64,000 nt of DNA. Source: Ensifer sp. Root278. Its GTDB lineage: Bacteria; Pseudomonadota; Alphaproteobacteria; Rhizobiales; Rhizobiaceae. Positions 44,699-53,401 of the stretch are shown here, one piece after another. Below the pieces are notes generated by a model. That model did not search any database. It saw only the letters and a list, made by a program, of their open reading frames with translations, and was not told the DNA's origin. The position numbers and the translations under genes are program-made. Each line of letters begins with the position of its first letter. Position 1 is the first letter of the stretch. The stretch spans positions 138,444 to 202,443 of the forward strand of contig NZ_LMJJ01000008.1 of the NCBI RefSeq assembly GCF_001429285.1, given 5' to 3'.

Positions 44699-45369
44699 AT
44701 CGTCTGGAGGCCGGCCTCGAAGCGCGGAAACAGCACGGCATTTTCGAGATGCATATGAGTGACGAGGTCGTCGGTGAGCTTACGCAACCCGGTATAAAGC
44801 GCAGCCCACGAACCGCAGGCGCCGTCCGGCAAGGAAAGCCCGTGGGTGACGTGCTCGATCGTTCGCAGATGCTCCACCTCGTCGTCGTGCTCGCGCCGCA
44901 TCTGGGCGATCGGATAGGAAATCGTAGCGCCATCACCGCGCTGCATCATCGGGAACAGCACGAGCTCTTCCTTCATCATGTGGCTTTCGAGCTCGTCGCG
45001 CAGCGCCTCCAGGGCTTGGGAAAGCCCGACAGGCGCCGACGGATGGCCGCCGTGTACCCGTTCCACCTTCTGAGCAAGCGGAATCAACCATGCGAGCTCA
45101 GCACGGTGCGTTTGGTGGTACCTGTGGAGGAGGTGAGCGATGAGATCGGCGGTCTCCTCCGGGGCATCTCGACTTGCGGAACGCTTGAGCGTTTCCAGTT
45201 CTGTAAGCAATGCCGAAGGGGCGATACCGGCCTTGAGCGCAGCTTCCGACAACAACATCTTGCCGCCGCAACAGAAGCTGATGCCGTAACGGCGGAAGAG
45301 TTCCGCGGCCCCCGGCAATTCGGCTGCGATCGTTGCGACTGTGCTTTCGAGGCTGAGATCGATCATCAT
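44695..45369 (-). CDS. ytfE: Di-iron iron-sulfur cluster repair protein (RIC/YtfE/ScdA)
   Basis: 224 residues. N-terminal ScdA domain with the RRYGISFCCGGKMLL motif, then a haemerythrin-like four-helix bundle with iron-ligand His in LLHRYHQTHRAEL, ESHMMKEELVLFPMM, MRREHDDEVEH and HMHLENAVLFPRFEAG. These proteins repair iron-sulfur clusters after NO or peroxide damage. ATG 45369 follows aaggaac; a longer frame upstream lacks support. First gene of the pair with nnrS. Confidence 0.93.
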   Translation of the reverse strand: MMIDLSLESTVATIAAELPGAAELFRRYGISFCCGGKMLLSEAALKAGIAPSALLTELETLKRSASRDAPEETADLIAHLLHRYHQTHRAELAWLIPLAQKVERVHGGHPSAPVGLSQALEALRDELESHMMKEELVLFPMMQRGDGATISYPIAQMRREHDDEVEHLRTIEHVTHGLSLPDGACGSWAALYTGLRKLTDDLVTHMHLENAVLFPRFEAGLQTI

Positions 45370-45908
45370 CTGTTCCTTGTTGGATGCTTGCAGACGGATT
45401 CCGAGCAGCGCTCGGACGCATCGAAGTCGTCTGGGGTTGAGGCAATGTGTATCGGCCCCTCCGGCGCCGGGGACTTCCGGGCTGCGGTGCGGCGCAGAGA
45501 GCATCCTTGGCTACGCGAGGTGAGGATCTTCGTCTTTGTGCCTGCGCAAACGCCAGAAACGCGCGTACGTCTCGTCGTTGACCTACCCGTTCCTCTTAGG
45601 TACGGGGCGTCGTCCGCCCAGGAATCGACTTCGACAGCGAGCCGTTTTTTGACCGGTAATATGTCCCGAGTCAGGTCAGCGTCACACGCATCCGCGAGGT
45701 CGACACGCCGATCCCAGCTTGTCCGTCGAGCACGGTGAAGCTGACGATGCTTAACGTAGAGTAAATGTCACGCTCGGGTCACGCGACAAGGAGACGATGT
45801 CGCGATAGGTTGCAGGGTCATTTCAAACCCTGCAATGCCGCTCATAGCGCTTTCGGTTCCTTCAGCATGGCCAGCGCCGAAGCGGCATCCCGTATGGAGT
45901 GGAATATC
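45370..45908. other. 539-base divergent intergenic region upstream of the RIC-NnrS pair
   Basis: No gene was recognised. It must hold the promoter of the leftward RIC-nnrS pair and perhaps that of the small gene at 45909. I looked for TTG-N8-CAA-like NnrR/FixK/FNR sites near the RIC start and saw no clear match. A plus-strand frame covering part of it is an overlap artefact of the RIC gene. Confidence 0.4.
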
Positions 45909-46166
45909 ATGCGCCGCTATCTGTTCAATATCTATGCAGCAGGCGTCGTCAGCCGCGACGAAGTTGGCCGGAAATACCCATCAGATGGACCCGCAGTTGC
46001 CTATGGTCAAAGGATTGTCGATGAATTGACCAAGGACGACGACTATTGCGACGCAGTCATCGATGTGGTTACGGCGTCAGGGCGTCTGGTTGCGCGACTG
46101 ATATCGAGCGAAACACCGCTCGTGCATCACGTGAGGCAACCGACGCGACAGATTTCGCTGCACTGA
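45909..46166 (+). CDS. Small DUF6894-like protein
   Basis: 85 residues, beginning MRRYLFNIYAAGVVSRDEVG and continuing YPSDGPAVAYGQRIVDEL and VIDVVTASGRLVARL. The pattern (short beta strand, acidic turn, helix, two strands) matches the small DUF6894 proteins common in Rhizobiales. Function unknown. ggag lies ten bases before ATG 45909; an in-frame ATG 15 bases upstream is less likely. Confidence 0.65.
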   Translation: MRRYLFNIYAAGVVSRDEVGRKYPSDGPAVAYGQRIVDELTKDDDYCDAVIDVVTASGRLVARLISSETPLVHHVRQPTRQISLH

Positions 46167-46235
46167 GCCTGCTGATCTCGCCAATCTGACGACGGGCATG
46201 GTGGATTGATCCGGGTGGACAACCGAAGGCAAATC

Positions 46236-47357
46236 CTATGCAGCCTGTTCGCGACCTGAGTTGTGATCGAATAACGTCCGCGCTGCTGCCGCCAGCAGAT
46301 CCGTTTGTGAAATCAGTCCCAGCACATGATGGTCGTCATCCACGATGATGACCGCGTGAATTGTTCCGCTGGTGAGCGCCGGAAGCAAGCTCATCGCCCG
46401 GTCGTCCTGGCGCGCGACCACTGGCGTTGCAACGTTGCTGCCGACGGTGGCGCCGGGCTCGGTCAGCTCCCTCAGTCCGACTGTACCGACAAGTCGCTCG
46501 TTTCCATCCTTTACGGGTATGGTCCGGATATTGTGTTTGAGAAGCAACGAGCGCGCCGCCTCGCTGCTGTCGTCTTGATGGATGCAGATGACGTCCCTCG
46601 ACATGATATCCCGGCACAGGATGTGGGGTGTCGCCCGAATTGCCGCCTGTAATTCCACCTGGCGCAGCACCCGATCAAGATCTTCCCGGCTGATGTCAAA
46701 CGTTTCATCCAGCGCCTCGAGCGCGGCATCGACATCCGCGCCGGTAAAGCCGACCCGGCGATTGGCGGGCGGATCAATGGTCGCGTGCATATTTGCGGGC
46801 GGAGCGACGACGTGCGGGTAGTTGCGTCTCGCCAGCTTGTGAAACAGGATCCCGAGAGCCACCAGCAGGCACGAGTTGAGCGCGACGGGCACCAGCGGGA
46901 ACAGGAGGCCCCAGCTCGCCACGACAGGGCCGCCAAGCACTGCCGTCAACGCAGCGGCGCCGCCGGGCGGATGCAGGCAGCGCGTAAAGGACATCGCCGC
47001 GATCGCGATCCCCACGGCAATACCAGTTGCGATCAGCGGATCCGGCACGAACATAGCTGACAGAACCCCCACGAAGGCGGAGATCGTGTTGCCGCCGACG
47101 ATCGACCACGGCTGGGCAAGCGGGCTTGTGGGAACCGCAAACAGCAGAACCGCGGATGCGCCCATCGGCGCCACGATCAAGGGAAGGCTGGCACCGCCAC
47201 CAAAGATACTGCCGCTGATCATACCGGTCAGGAGGATACCAACCAGCGCTCCGAGACACGCAATCAGGCGCTCCCTCAATGTCGCACCCGCCAGGATCGG
47301 CGCGAAGAAACGACGGCCCGGCGGTTGCGAGGGCGTCTGGTTGGGCGAATTGGTCAT
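46236..47357 (-). CDS. HPP-family membrane protein with two CBS domains
   Basis: 373 residues. Membrane part (about 25-180, four or five helices) with the family name motif in FTRCLHPPGGAAALTAVLGG, then two CBS repeats (about 240-360; CRDIMSRDVICIHQDD, RTIPVKDGNERLVG, HAVIIVDDDHHVLGLISQ). HPP proteins of plants and cyanobacteria have been linked to nitrite transport; CBS domains bind adenine nucleotides and could gate it. It is 38 bases downstream of a LysR gene on the same strand and close to two NO-stress genes, so a nitrogen-oxide role is plausible but unproven. Confidence 0.88.
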   Translation of the reverse strand: MTNSPNQTPSQPPGRRFFAPILAGATLRERLIACLGALVGILLTGMISGSIFGGGASLPLIVAPMGASAVLLFAVPTSPLAQPWSIVGGNTISAFVGVLSAMFVPDPLIATGIAVGIAIAAMSFTRCLHPPGGAAALTAVLGGPVVASWGLLFPLVPVALNSCLLVALGILFHKLARRNYPHVVAPPANMHATIDPPANRRVGFTGADVDAALEALDETFDISREDLDRVLRQVELQAAIRATPHILCRDIMSRDVICIHQDDSSEAARSLLLKHNIRTIPVKDGNERLVGTVGLRELTEPGATVGSNVATPVVARQDDRAMSLLPALTSGTIHAVIIVDDDHHVLGLISQTDLLAAAARTLFDHNSGREQAA

Positions 47358-47395
47358 GCAGTCACCTGTAAATGGCAGCGCGTAGGTTGAATATT

Positions 47396-48274
47396 TCAGT
47401 GGGCGCCAGCGTCGGTATGCAATGCGCGGCGCAGGATTTCGATCGCAGGGGAGCTGGCCTCCCTACGATAGATGAGCAGTGTCTGAATTTCACGCAATGA
47501 ATGGGTTCGAGCGTCGCCTGGCCAGTCCATCAGTTCGAATACGGATCGTGGCACTACACCGATCGCGTCACCGGCTGCAACGCTCGCCAGTATGGCGTGA
47601 TAGGAGGAAACCTCCTTGGTCGCAATCGTCGGCGACGGACGTGCCCATTGTTCCGCGACACGGCGGTACGTGCATCCGGGTTCGAGCGCCGCCAACCAGC
47701 TCACACGCACGTCCAGGGCGGTTTTGATCGGCGGATGCGACGCGGGCAAGACGATCAATACGTCTTCGCGGTAGATCGGATCTCCATCGAGGTCCTCGAG
47801 CGGGTCGGGTCTCGGCATCGCGATATCGCTTGGCAAACGTGCGATCAGCGCACAGTCGATTTCTTCAGCGAGCACGGCTCGGGTCAGTTCCTCCGTCGAG
47901 CCCATTGTGAGCCTCAGCGCCAAATCCGGGTGCGTTCGGTTGATCGTCTGCAGAACCGTCGGCAGGCGGCTGGCAGCGGTACTCTCCATGCTGCCCAGCC
48001 GCAAGACGTCCGGCATCATCGTCGGCTTCAGCGCGTTGCGCGCCTCGTCACCGAGCGCCACCAGCCGTGTGGCGTAGGAGCGAAAAAGACGCCCCTCGCG
48101 CGTCAGCGTCATCTTCTTGCCGTCGCGGCTGAACAGGCCGACGCCCAATTCTTCCTCGAGTGCGCGAATACGGTTGGTGACGTTGGATGGCGCACGGCCA
48201 ATCTCGGTGGCGGCGCGGGTCACGCTGGTGCGCTCGGCTACCAGCAGAAAAATCTCAAGGGTCGTGAAGTCCAT
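47396..48274 (-). CDS. LysR-family transcriptional regulator
   Basis: 292 residues. N-terminal winged helix (LEIFLLVAERTSVTRAATEIGRAPSNVTNRIRALEEELG) and a periplasmic-binding-protein-like effector domain. It is upstream of the HPP-CBS gene in the same direction and divergent from the formyl-THF cyclo-ligase gene (117-base gap), the usual position for a LysR activator of a divergent gene. The effector is unknown. Confidence 0.9.
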   Translation of the reverse strand: MDFTTLEIFLLVAERTSVTRAATEIGRAPSNVTNRIRALEEELGVGLFSRDGKKMTLTREGRLFRSYATRLVALGDEARNALKPTMMPDVLRLGSMESTAASRLPTVLQTINRTHPDLALRLTMGSTEELTRAVLAEEIDCALIARLPSDIAMPRPDPLEDLDGDPIYREDVLIVLPASHPPIKTALDVRVSWLAALEPGCTYRRVAEQWARPSPTIATKEVSSYHAILASVAAGDAIGVVPRSVFELMDWPGDARTHSLREIQTLLIYRREASSPAIEILRRALHTDAGAH

Positions 48275-48391
48275 TTTATCTACGAAAGGGAATGAAGCTG
48301 CTTTATTGTTCTCGAATGGGAAATGATAATCAAGGTGATCTCGTGAAACTGCGTTCGAAACATTCCCGGAAACGGAGAAAGGCCATCGACC
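48275..48391. promoter_or_regulatory. Divergent promoter region between LysR gene and cyclo-ligase gene
   Basis: 117 bases, AT-richer near 48295-48330 (ctttattgttctcgaatgg). An imperfect palindrome ttctcgaatgggaa (48309-48322) could be a regulator site, but it does not match the T-N11-A core well enough to call. Confidence 0.3.
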
Positions 48392-49105
48392 ATGTGCACG
48401 CCTGATGAGGACGATCTTCCGCCGCGCTTTTCATCACCGCCTTGCCTGATGCACGAGGTGGATCCGGCCTATATGGGCATGGAATCTCCAGAGGCGATCT
48501 CGATTGTGCAATGGCGGGAGCAAGAGAGAAAAAGGCTGATATCCGCGCGACAGGGCATTCCGATTGCAGAACGGACCGCACGGACAGACGCGATCGTTTC
48601 TGCGCTCGACCAACTTCTGTCCAACGTTCGAGGCGAAACGATTTCGCTGTATTGGCCGTTCCGTGGTGAACCGGATCTGCGCTCCTGGATGAACACGCTC
48701 ATTGCCCGCGGCGCCGACTGCGCATTACCGGTGGTGCTCGCCAAGGCAAAACCTCTCGGCTTTCGATCCTGGCGCGCTGGCGAGGCGCTCGAGAGGGGTG
48801 TTTGGGGGATCCCAATTCCGACCGAGGGGCGGGATGTTCAGCCGACCATCGTCATCGCCCCGGTCGTCGGTTTCGACGAGAGCGGTTATCGCTTGGGTTA
48901 TGGTGGGGGCTATTACGATCGTACACTCGCCGTGCTTCAACCGAAGCCATTCGTGATCGGCGTTGGGTTCGAACAGCAGAGAATGGAGAGCATCAGGCCA
49001 CAATGGCACGACATCGCGATGGATGCGATCGTGACCGAAGGGCGAACGCTTTCATGCACCGTCGGTCAAGGGCGCAAGGGTGCGAGTTCCGCGAACTGCA
49101 GATAG
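48392..49105 (+). CDS. 5-formyltetrahydrofolate cyclo-ligase
   Basis: 237 residues. The core (about 40-225) has WREQERKRLISARQGI, the substrate segment YWPFRGEPD, and the ATP/substrate loop GYRLGYGGGYYDRTLAVL, typical of the enzyme that turns 5-formyl-THF into 5,10-methenyl-THF with ATP. About 40 residues at the N-terminus precede the family core, and the exact start is uncertain: a ggagaaagg lies about 12 bases before ATG 48392, but inner Met codons are possible. The last bases overlap the convergent small membrane gene. Confidence 0.88.
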   Translation: MCTPDEDDLPPRFSSPPCLMHEVDPAYMGMESPEAISIVQWREQERKRLISARQGIPIAERTARTDAIVSALDQLLSNVRGETISLYWPFRGEPDLRSWMNTLIARGADCALPVVLAKAKPLGFRSWRAGEALERGVWGIPIPTEGRDVQPTIVIAPVVGFDESGYRLGYGGGYYDRTLAVLQPKPFVIGVGFEQQRMESIRPQWHDIAMDAIVTEGRTLSCTVGQGRKGASSANCR

Positions 49106-49395
49106 AAGCCGAGCGACAGGATGGTGACCGCGAGCGCAACGGTACGTGAGGCGAACCGCGCCGCCAGCCATGAGAGCGCTATGCCGGCGACGACTGCCAT
49201 TACCCCCAGTGATGGCCCCTGATGACTGAACGCCAATCCCAAAGCGGTCAATCCAGCTGACATCGCGAGCGTTGTTCGCACCGCATCGCCGCGCGATTGC
49301 TGGCCGCGGCCATTGCGCACGAAACTCAACTCCGTCAGGCTGAAGGCCATTGAAACGCTCAGCAGCAGCGACAGCAGCAACCCACTCCACATCAT
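49066..49395 (-). CDS. Small hypothetical membrane protein
   Basis: 109 residues with three or four hydrophobic helices (about 5-22, 43-58, 65-82, 86-103). It starts at ATG 49395 with aaggga nearby upstream and overlaps the 3' end of the cyclo-ligase gene by 40 bases. No family recognised. Hydrophobic periodicity and a sound start make it more likely real than a shadow. Confidence 0.55.
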   Translation of the reverse strand: MMWSGLLLSLLLSVSMAFSLTELSFVRNGRGQQSRGDAVRTTLAMSAGLTALGLAFSHQGPSLGVMAVVAGIALSWLAARFASRTVALAVTILSLGFYLQFAELAPLRP

Positions 49396-49731
49396 CCGAC
49401 AATCCCTTGGTTGGATGTTTCAGACAGAGTGAAGCAAGAGTTGGGCCACCTGAAACGGTGTTGCATTTGCACGACCGCGCGTCCGATTTGCGGGAAAAAC
49501 CGGCCAGTGCCAGGCAAACTGCACGTTCCTTGTGCAAATCACGCGGTCGCTGAGGCATGGGCATGATCCGCTTTGAGGTCACGCTCGCTTTCCAGGACGA
49601 CGGGTAGTCGAAGCAAGCCGTGGCGATGCCCGCAACTCGCGCGCGTCGCTTTCGATGCGTGGGGCAGGTGCTGTTTTCGTGATTTGCCTGTAGGCTTGTT
49701 GATCGCTTCTAGAGGCAACCGGGAGGGTGTC

Positions 49732-49941
49732 ATGAGTGACCATGTCTACAAGAAGGTAGAACTTGTCGGCAGTTCGAAGTCTTCCGTTACGGAGGCGATC
49801 GAAACGGCGATCGCGCGGGCGTCGAAAACCATGAGAAATCTCGAGTGGTTCGAGGTCGATCAGATCCGGGGCCACATCAAGGACGGCGAAGTGGCGCACT
49901 ATCAGGTGGTCATGAAGGTCGGTTTCCGGATCGACGACTGA
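49732..49941 (+). CDS. Dodecin-family flavin-binding protein
   Basis: 69 residues, the normal dodecin length. The sequence SDHVYKKVELVGSSKSS, AIETAIARASKTMRNLEWFEVDQIRGHI and YQVVMKVGFRID shows the three strands and one helix, with Trp42 that stacks on flavin. Dodecins form 12-subunit shells storing or buffering flavins. ATG 49732 follows gggaggg. Confidence 0.92.
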   Translation: MSDHVYKKVELVGSSKSSVTEAIETAIARASKTMRNLEWFEVDQIRGHIKDGEVAHYQVVMKVGFRIDD

Positions 49942-50125
49942 CGCGCGGCCGGGCGGGTCTTCGGCAGTTGCCGGTTACTAGAATCTGTCGACTCTGCTAG
50001 TCAGGTTGAACAGTCTGTCGACCCTCGCGTGAAGCGAGGTCGCTGCCGGTGTCCTCAATTGTTGCCCGGTCGAACAGGATGACCGAACGGCAGGCGTTCG
50101 CCGTCTAACAGAGCTCAATGGATGG

Positions 50126-50752
50126 ATGACGATGGCTGAACGACGACATGGCGAAGCGCCGCCGAAGATAGATATCACGATTGCCGGTGCGGACTGGTAT
50201 GGCCGGCAGATCGATCGCGAGCGTCATCAGAACACTCTGTTCGTCGATCTCGACCTGACCGAGGCGCAGACCGTTGGTGTCGTCTTCCACGAATGCACCT
50301 TCCGGCGGGCGCGCTTCAATGCCTCGTCGCATCAGGCGGGTGCCTTCGTGAATTGCACTTTCGTGTCCTGCAAATTCTTCGACAGCCGGTTCACAGAGTG
50401 CAAGTTCGTCGGCAGCATGTTCGATACATGCGACTTCGACCAGATGCAGGTCTCAGGCGGCGACTGGTCCTTCGTCAGCTTGCCCGGCGCCGGTCTCGGC
50501 CGCGCATCCTTCAAGGAAACCCGCTTGCGGGAGGCAGACCTTACCGGTGCCTCCTGCAAGGGTGGCTCGCTGAGAGACGTCGATCTCTCCGGCGCGTGGC
50601 TGCACGGCATCGATTTCACAGCCTGTGATCTCAGGGGCAGCGACCTCAGTGCGATCGAACCGGAAAACGTGCACCTCAAGGACGCGATCATCACGATCGA
50701 CCAAACCATCACAATCGCCGAGGCATTAGGCCTCGACGTGCGGCAGAAGTGA
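50126..50752 (+). CDS. Pentapeptide-repeat protein
   Basis: 208 residues. From about residue 40 to 185 the sequence repeats in fives with Phe or Leu at the centre (CTFRRARFNASS, CTFVSCKFFDSRFTECKFVGSMFDTCDF, LREADLTGASCKGGSLRDVDLSG), giving a right-handed quadrilateral beta-helix like Qnr/McbG proteins. Some of these mimic DNA and protect gyrase. Two ATG codons (50126, 50132) fit; neither has a clear Shine-Dalgarno. Stands alone; role not predictable. Confidence 0.88.
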   Translation: MTMAERRHGEAPPKIDITIAGADWYGRQIDRERHQNTLFVDLDLTEAQTVGVVFHECTFRRARFNASSHQAGAFVNCTFVSCKFFDSRFTECKFVGSMFDTCDFDQMQVSGGDWSFVSLPGAGLGRASFKETRLREADLTGASCKGGSLRDVDLSGAWLHGIDFTACDLRGSDLSAIEPENVHLKDAIITIDQTITIAEALGLDVRQK

Positions 50753-50950
50753 ACCCTCCTCAAGAACTTGGATGCGTTGATGAAGGACAGGCGCGCGCCA
50801 TTGCGTTCTGGCTGGTGACAGGCGAACGGCGAGCCCTCCGGACCGCGAACCACAAGCCAGATGTGCGGCTGATCGCTACCCGCCACCCTCCATTTGGATA
50901 TCCGGCGCTCGCCCCTATCGCGAGACCGGTGTGCGTCCCGACGGCTCAGG

Positions 50951-51157
50951 TCACTCCGCGGTCAGACCGTCAAAGACTTCGAGCATGGCATCGCTGATGG
51001 CTTTGCCGAGCGCGGCGGCAGTTTCCCCCAGCGTATCCTCATTCATGTCGCGAGCGGCCATAGCAAAGGCGGCGCCCTCGGCCGTGACGATTTCCTGGGC
51101 GCGCTGGATTGCCCAAAGTGCGAAGTCGCTGCGGCCGCTGATCTCGACGGTTTCCAT
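50951..51157 (-). CDS. Small acidic hypothetical protein
   Basis: 68 residues, mostly helical by composition (METVEISGRSDFALWAIQRA, AAFAMAARDMNED). A perfect aggag precedes ATG 51157 by about six bases, which supports a real gene. No domain recognised, no signal peptide or membrane segment. Its neighbours give no hint of function. Confidence 0.6.
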   Translation of the reverse strand: METVEISGRSDFALWAIQRAQEIVTAEGAAFAMAARDMNEDTLGETAAALGKAISDAMLEVFDGLTAE

Positions 51158-51643
51158 GATTTCTCCTGATTGGTTTGAGCGAGTGGCTTATAGCCGATTT
51201 AGCAAATATTGGAGCCGCGCGCTGGGGCGCGTTCGAAAGATCCACATGCGTCTCGACTTGATCTGATCGTTTCGGATGAGAAAGGGCCCCGGACAGTCGG
51301 CACTCCATCGTCTCAAGGACGGCGAGCGGGCGCTCGCGCGCAGTTGTGCAACAGGTAAAATACGACGCTGAGGTCAGCGCCGCCTAGCCCGAATTGAGTA
51401 GTTCGCCACCCCTTTGATTCGTTGCCTTTAATGGCCGTCGCTGTCACCTTGATAGCTCGTGAATGGCCACCGGACGGGCTGTATGCTCGCCGGATTCATT
51501 GCCGGTCACTCACGGCATTGTTTGTAGAGACATTTTAGGCCTGTCGTGAATTACGGGACGGAGGAGGAGCCGCCCCGTCTCACGCCATGTCTCATGTCCG
51601 CCAGCTTCGGTCAACGTAGCCGTGCACTTCCGCGCTGCGTGGG
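51158..51643. other. 486-base intergenic region, nothing recognised
   Basis: No open frame with start signals or conserved pattern. A GC-rich imperfect hairpin near 51550-51580 (acgggacgg / ccgccccgt, one mismatch) could be a transcription end for the small membrane gene at 51644. Confidence 0.4.
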
Positions 51644-51814
51644 CTACTTTCCGATTGTCTGTGGGATGTAGACGACAGCCCGATCACCACCGTCCGAAAA
51701 TGCGCCGCCGACGGCGAGATAGGCGGTTATGGTGAGGGCTGAAAGGAGCATGATTCCGACCGGCAGTCCGGTTGATGCCCTTTGTTCTGGCCAACGCTCC
51801 CTGTCGTACATCAT
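51644..51814 (-). CDS. Small single-span membrane protein
   Basis: 56 residues. A charged start (MMYDRERWPEQRAS) leads into one membrane helix (about 18-36, PVGIMLLSALTITAYLAVGG) and a short polar tail. aaggaac lies just upstream of ATG 51814, a good Shine-Dalgarno. A much longer frame upstream (to 52231) is not supported. No family recognised. Confidence 0.6.
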   Translation of the reverse strand: MMYDRERWPEQRASTGLPVGIMLLSALTITAYLAVGGAFSDGGDRAVVYIPQTIGK

Positions 51815-52276
51815 CGGTTCCTTTCGTGGCGCTTCAGCATCGGGCAAGGGCGCCCGGCGGAATAGGAACGCCGAAAGACGGGGAGGGTTCCCGACCTTGC
51901 CGCAGTTGAACGGACGCATGGGCCCTATCAAGCGCCGAAGACAAGGCGCTCTTCGTCGGTTGTCGGCGGTGCACTCGCGTACTGAGAACAAAGCGATCGA
52001 CGACAGCCGGCGACCGCTTGGGAAGCGTTGCTGTGCGTGAGCCCGGTCGGTAAGGTGACATCCGGCATCGAATCGCTTCTTTTCGTCGGTGGCGGTTGAC
52101 GGCGCGTTCAAGCCCGCGGGAGGGACCGGCAAGCTGCTTTCGGCGAACCGGATATCCCGTTTTGGAGCATTTTTCTTGGAAAGCCCGCATACTGCATAAA
52201 GTTGTAGGTACCCTGGAAATGGAATATCCATAAACTGGCGCTAGACCGATTGTCATTGGTGAATCGGGAGCGGTGG
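51815..52276. other. 462-base region between the small membrane gene and the GGDEF-like gene
   Basis: Divergent region with promoters of both flanking genes. Frames that cross it are extensions of neighbours without start signals. An AT-richer stretch at 52190-52250 (gcataaagttgtagg, ggaatatccataaac) is the likely promoter zone of the GGDEF-like gene. Confidence 0.4.
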
Positions 52277-53038
52277 ATGCGAAGAGAAGTACAGTTCAAC
52301 GGGCAGAGGGACTGGCGAATCGCGCGATATGTCATCGGTGGCATTATTGGTTTCGCCGTACTCGCCCAGGTTTTGGTCTATCTCAGCCTGGTGGCTCTCG
52401 TCGATCGGCCCTATGCGGCCGCCGTGGTTGGCGCCGCGTTGATCTCCCTGTTGATGGGCGTGCCGCTGATCGTTCTCGCGGCGACGCAGTTTCGCCGGGC
52501 CCAGCGCCTTCGCAACCAGATCAACCATGTCGTCGCCCACGATGCCACGACGGGCTGCGTAACCGGCCGCGGGCTGGTCCAGCAGGTCAATGGCCTCGAG
52601 CGTCGCCGGCAACGCGCCGGCGAAGAGCTTCACGGAGCACTCATTCATCTCAGGATCAACAACCTCGACGATGTTGGTGCCGCTTTCGGTCCGGCCTGGA
52701 GCGAAGAACTGCTCCAGTTCGTCGCCTCCACGATCAGCACCTCGGTGCGGCGCGATGACATCGTCGCTCGAACCGGCCCGGCAAGCTTCGACGTTCTTTT
52801 GGTCGGCGCGAGCGAATCGGATGCCGAGCAGGTTTCCGTCCGCCTGACGAAGGCATTGGCTTCGGCACACTTCTCGGCAGACGGCAGCAAGGTCGATCTG
52901 GCACTCAGCGTCGGCGGCGCATTGTTCGACGGCAGCGTAGATCTCGAAAGGTTGCGCCGTGCGGCGGCATCCGAAACGGTGTTGGTGGCCAGCGAGGGAA
53001 CGCAAACCGTCGATTTCGTCCGGCTGCCTTCAGCGTGA
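52277..53038 (+). CDS. Membrane protein with degenerate GGDEF domain
   Basis: 253 residues. Two spans (about 18-40 and 48-70) with almost no periplasmic loop, then a GGDEF-fold domain (about 85-245). The entry helix is recognisable (HDATTGCVTGRGLV against the usual HDxLTGLxNR), as is VRRDDIVARTGPASFDVLLVG, where GGDEF is replaced by GPASF. Catalytic and metal-binding residues are therefore lost and it cannot make c-di-GMP by the known mechanism. There is no EAL domain, so it is not LapD. cgggag precedes ATG 52277; a TTG start 27 bases upstream is weaker. It sits 363 bases before the Lap-type export genes. Confidence 0.8.
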   Translation: MRREVQFNGQRDWRIARYVIGGIIGFAVLAQVLVYLSLVALVDRPYAAAVVGAALISLLMGVPLIVLAATQFRRAQRLRNQINHVVAHDATTGCVTGRGLVQQVNGLERRRQRAGEELHGALIHLRINNLDDVGAAFGPAWSEELLQFVASTISTSVRRDDIVARTGPASFDVLLVGASESDAEQVSVRLTKALASAHFSADGSKVDLALSVGGALFDGSVDLERLRRAAASETVLVASEGTQTVDFVRLPSA

Positions 53039-53401
53039 TTTACTGGTGCCAGCGCCAGTGCCAGGAAAACAGGTAACCTCCGCTCGCGGCGGCTGAGGCT
53101 ATGGTAAGGAATTCGCGCTGCCGTTGCGTTGACGGCGACGTTGCAGTGGGTCGAAGCGCCTTGCTACTTTGGGCAGCCGCGGCTGATTTATTTTATTTCA
53201 ATAGGTTAACGGTTACTCTTCTCGCCACACGAATGTTCCATTTTTGCAACATAGCCGTGCGAAAGCTTGGGGCGCCATAGAACCACCCCAAAATTGGTGG
53301 CCGCGTTATATTACCTCTGTATTATCTATCGGTAAATTTCGGCAGTTGTAACGCACGCTCGGATTCGCCAGCATGACGTACGGATTGCGAGGGGGATAAT
53401 A
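53039..53401 (+). promoter_or_regulatory. AT-rich control region upstream of the TolC-LapB-LapC operon
   Basis: 363 bases with a sharp fall in G+C from about 53180 on (ttattttatttcaatagg; gttatattacctctgtattatc). This is the likely promoter region of the secretion operon. TATTAT (53319-53324) is a good -10 candidate, but no -35 at normal spacing is clear. It ends with gaggggg before a TTG start. Confidence 0.5.

Noticed and set aside
44476..45738. Plus-strand open frame of 420 codons opposite the RIC gene
   Set aside because: The RIC protein on the minus strand has all haemerythrin ligands; the plus frame has no recognisable domain.
50023..50039. Small hairpin (cctcgc / gcgagg) between dodecin and pentapeptide genes
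   Set aside because: The stem is only six bases with no T-run; too weak to call a terminator.
52277..53038. LapD as the identity of the GGDEF-like protein
   Set aside because: There is no EAL domain and practically no periplasmic domain to hold LapG.
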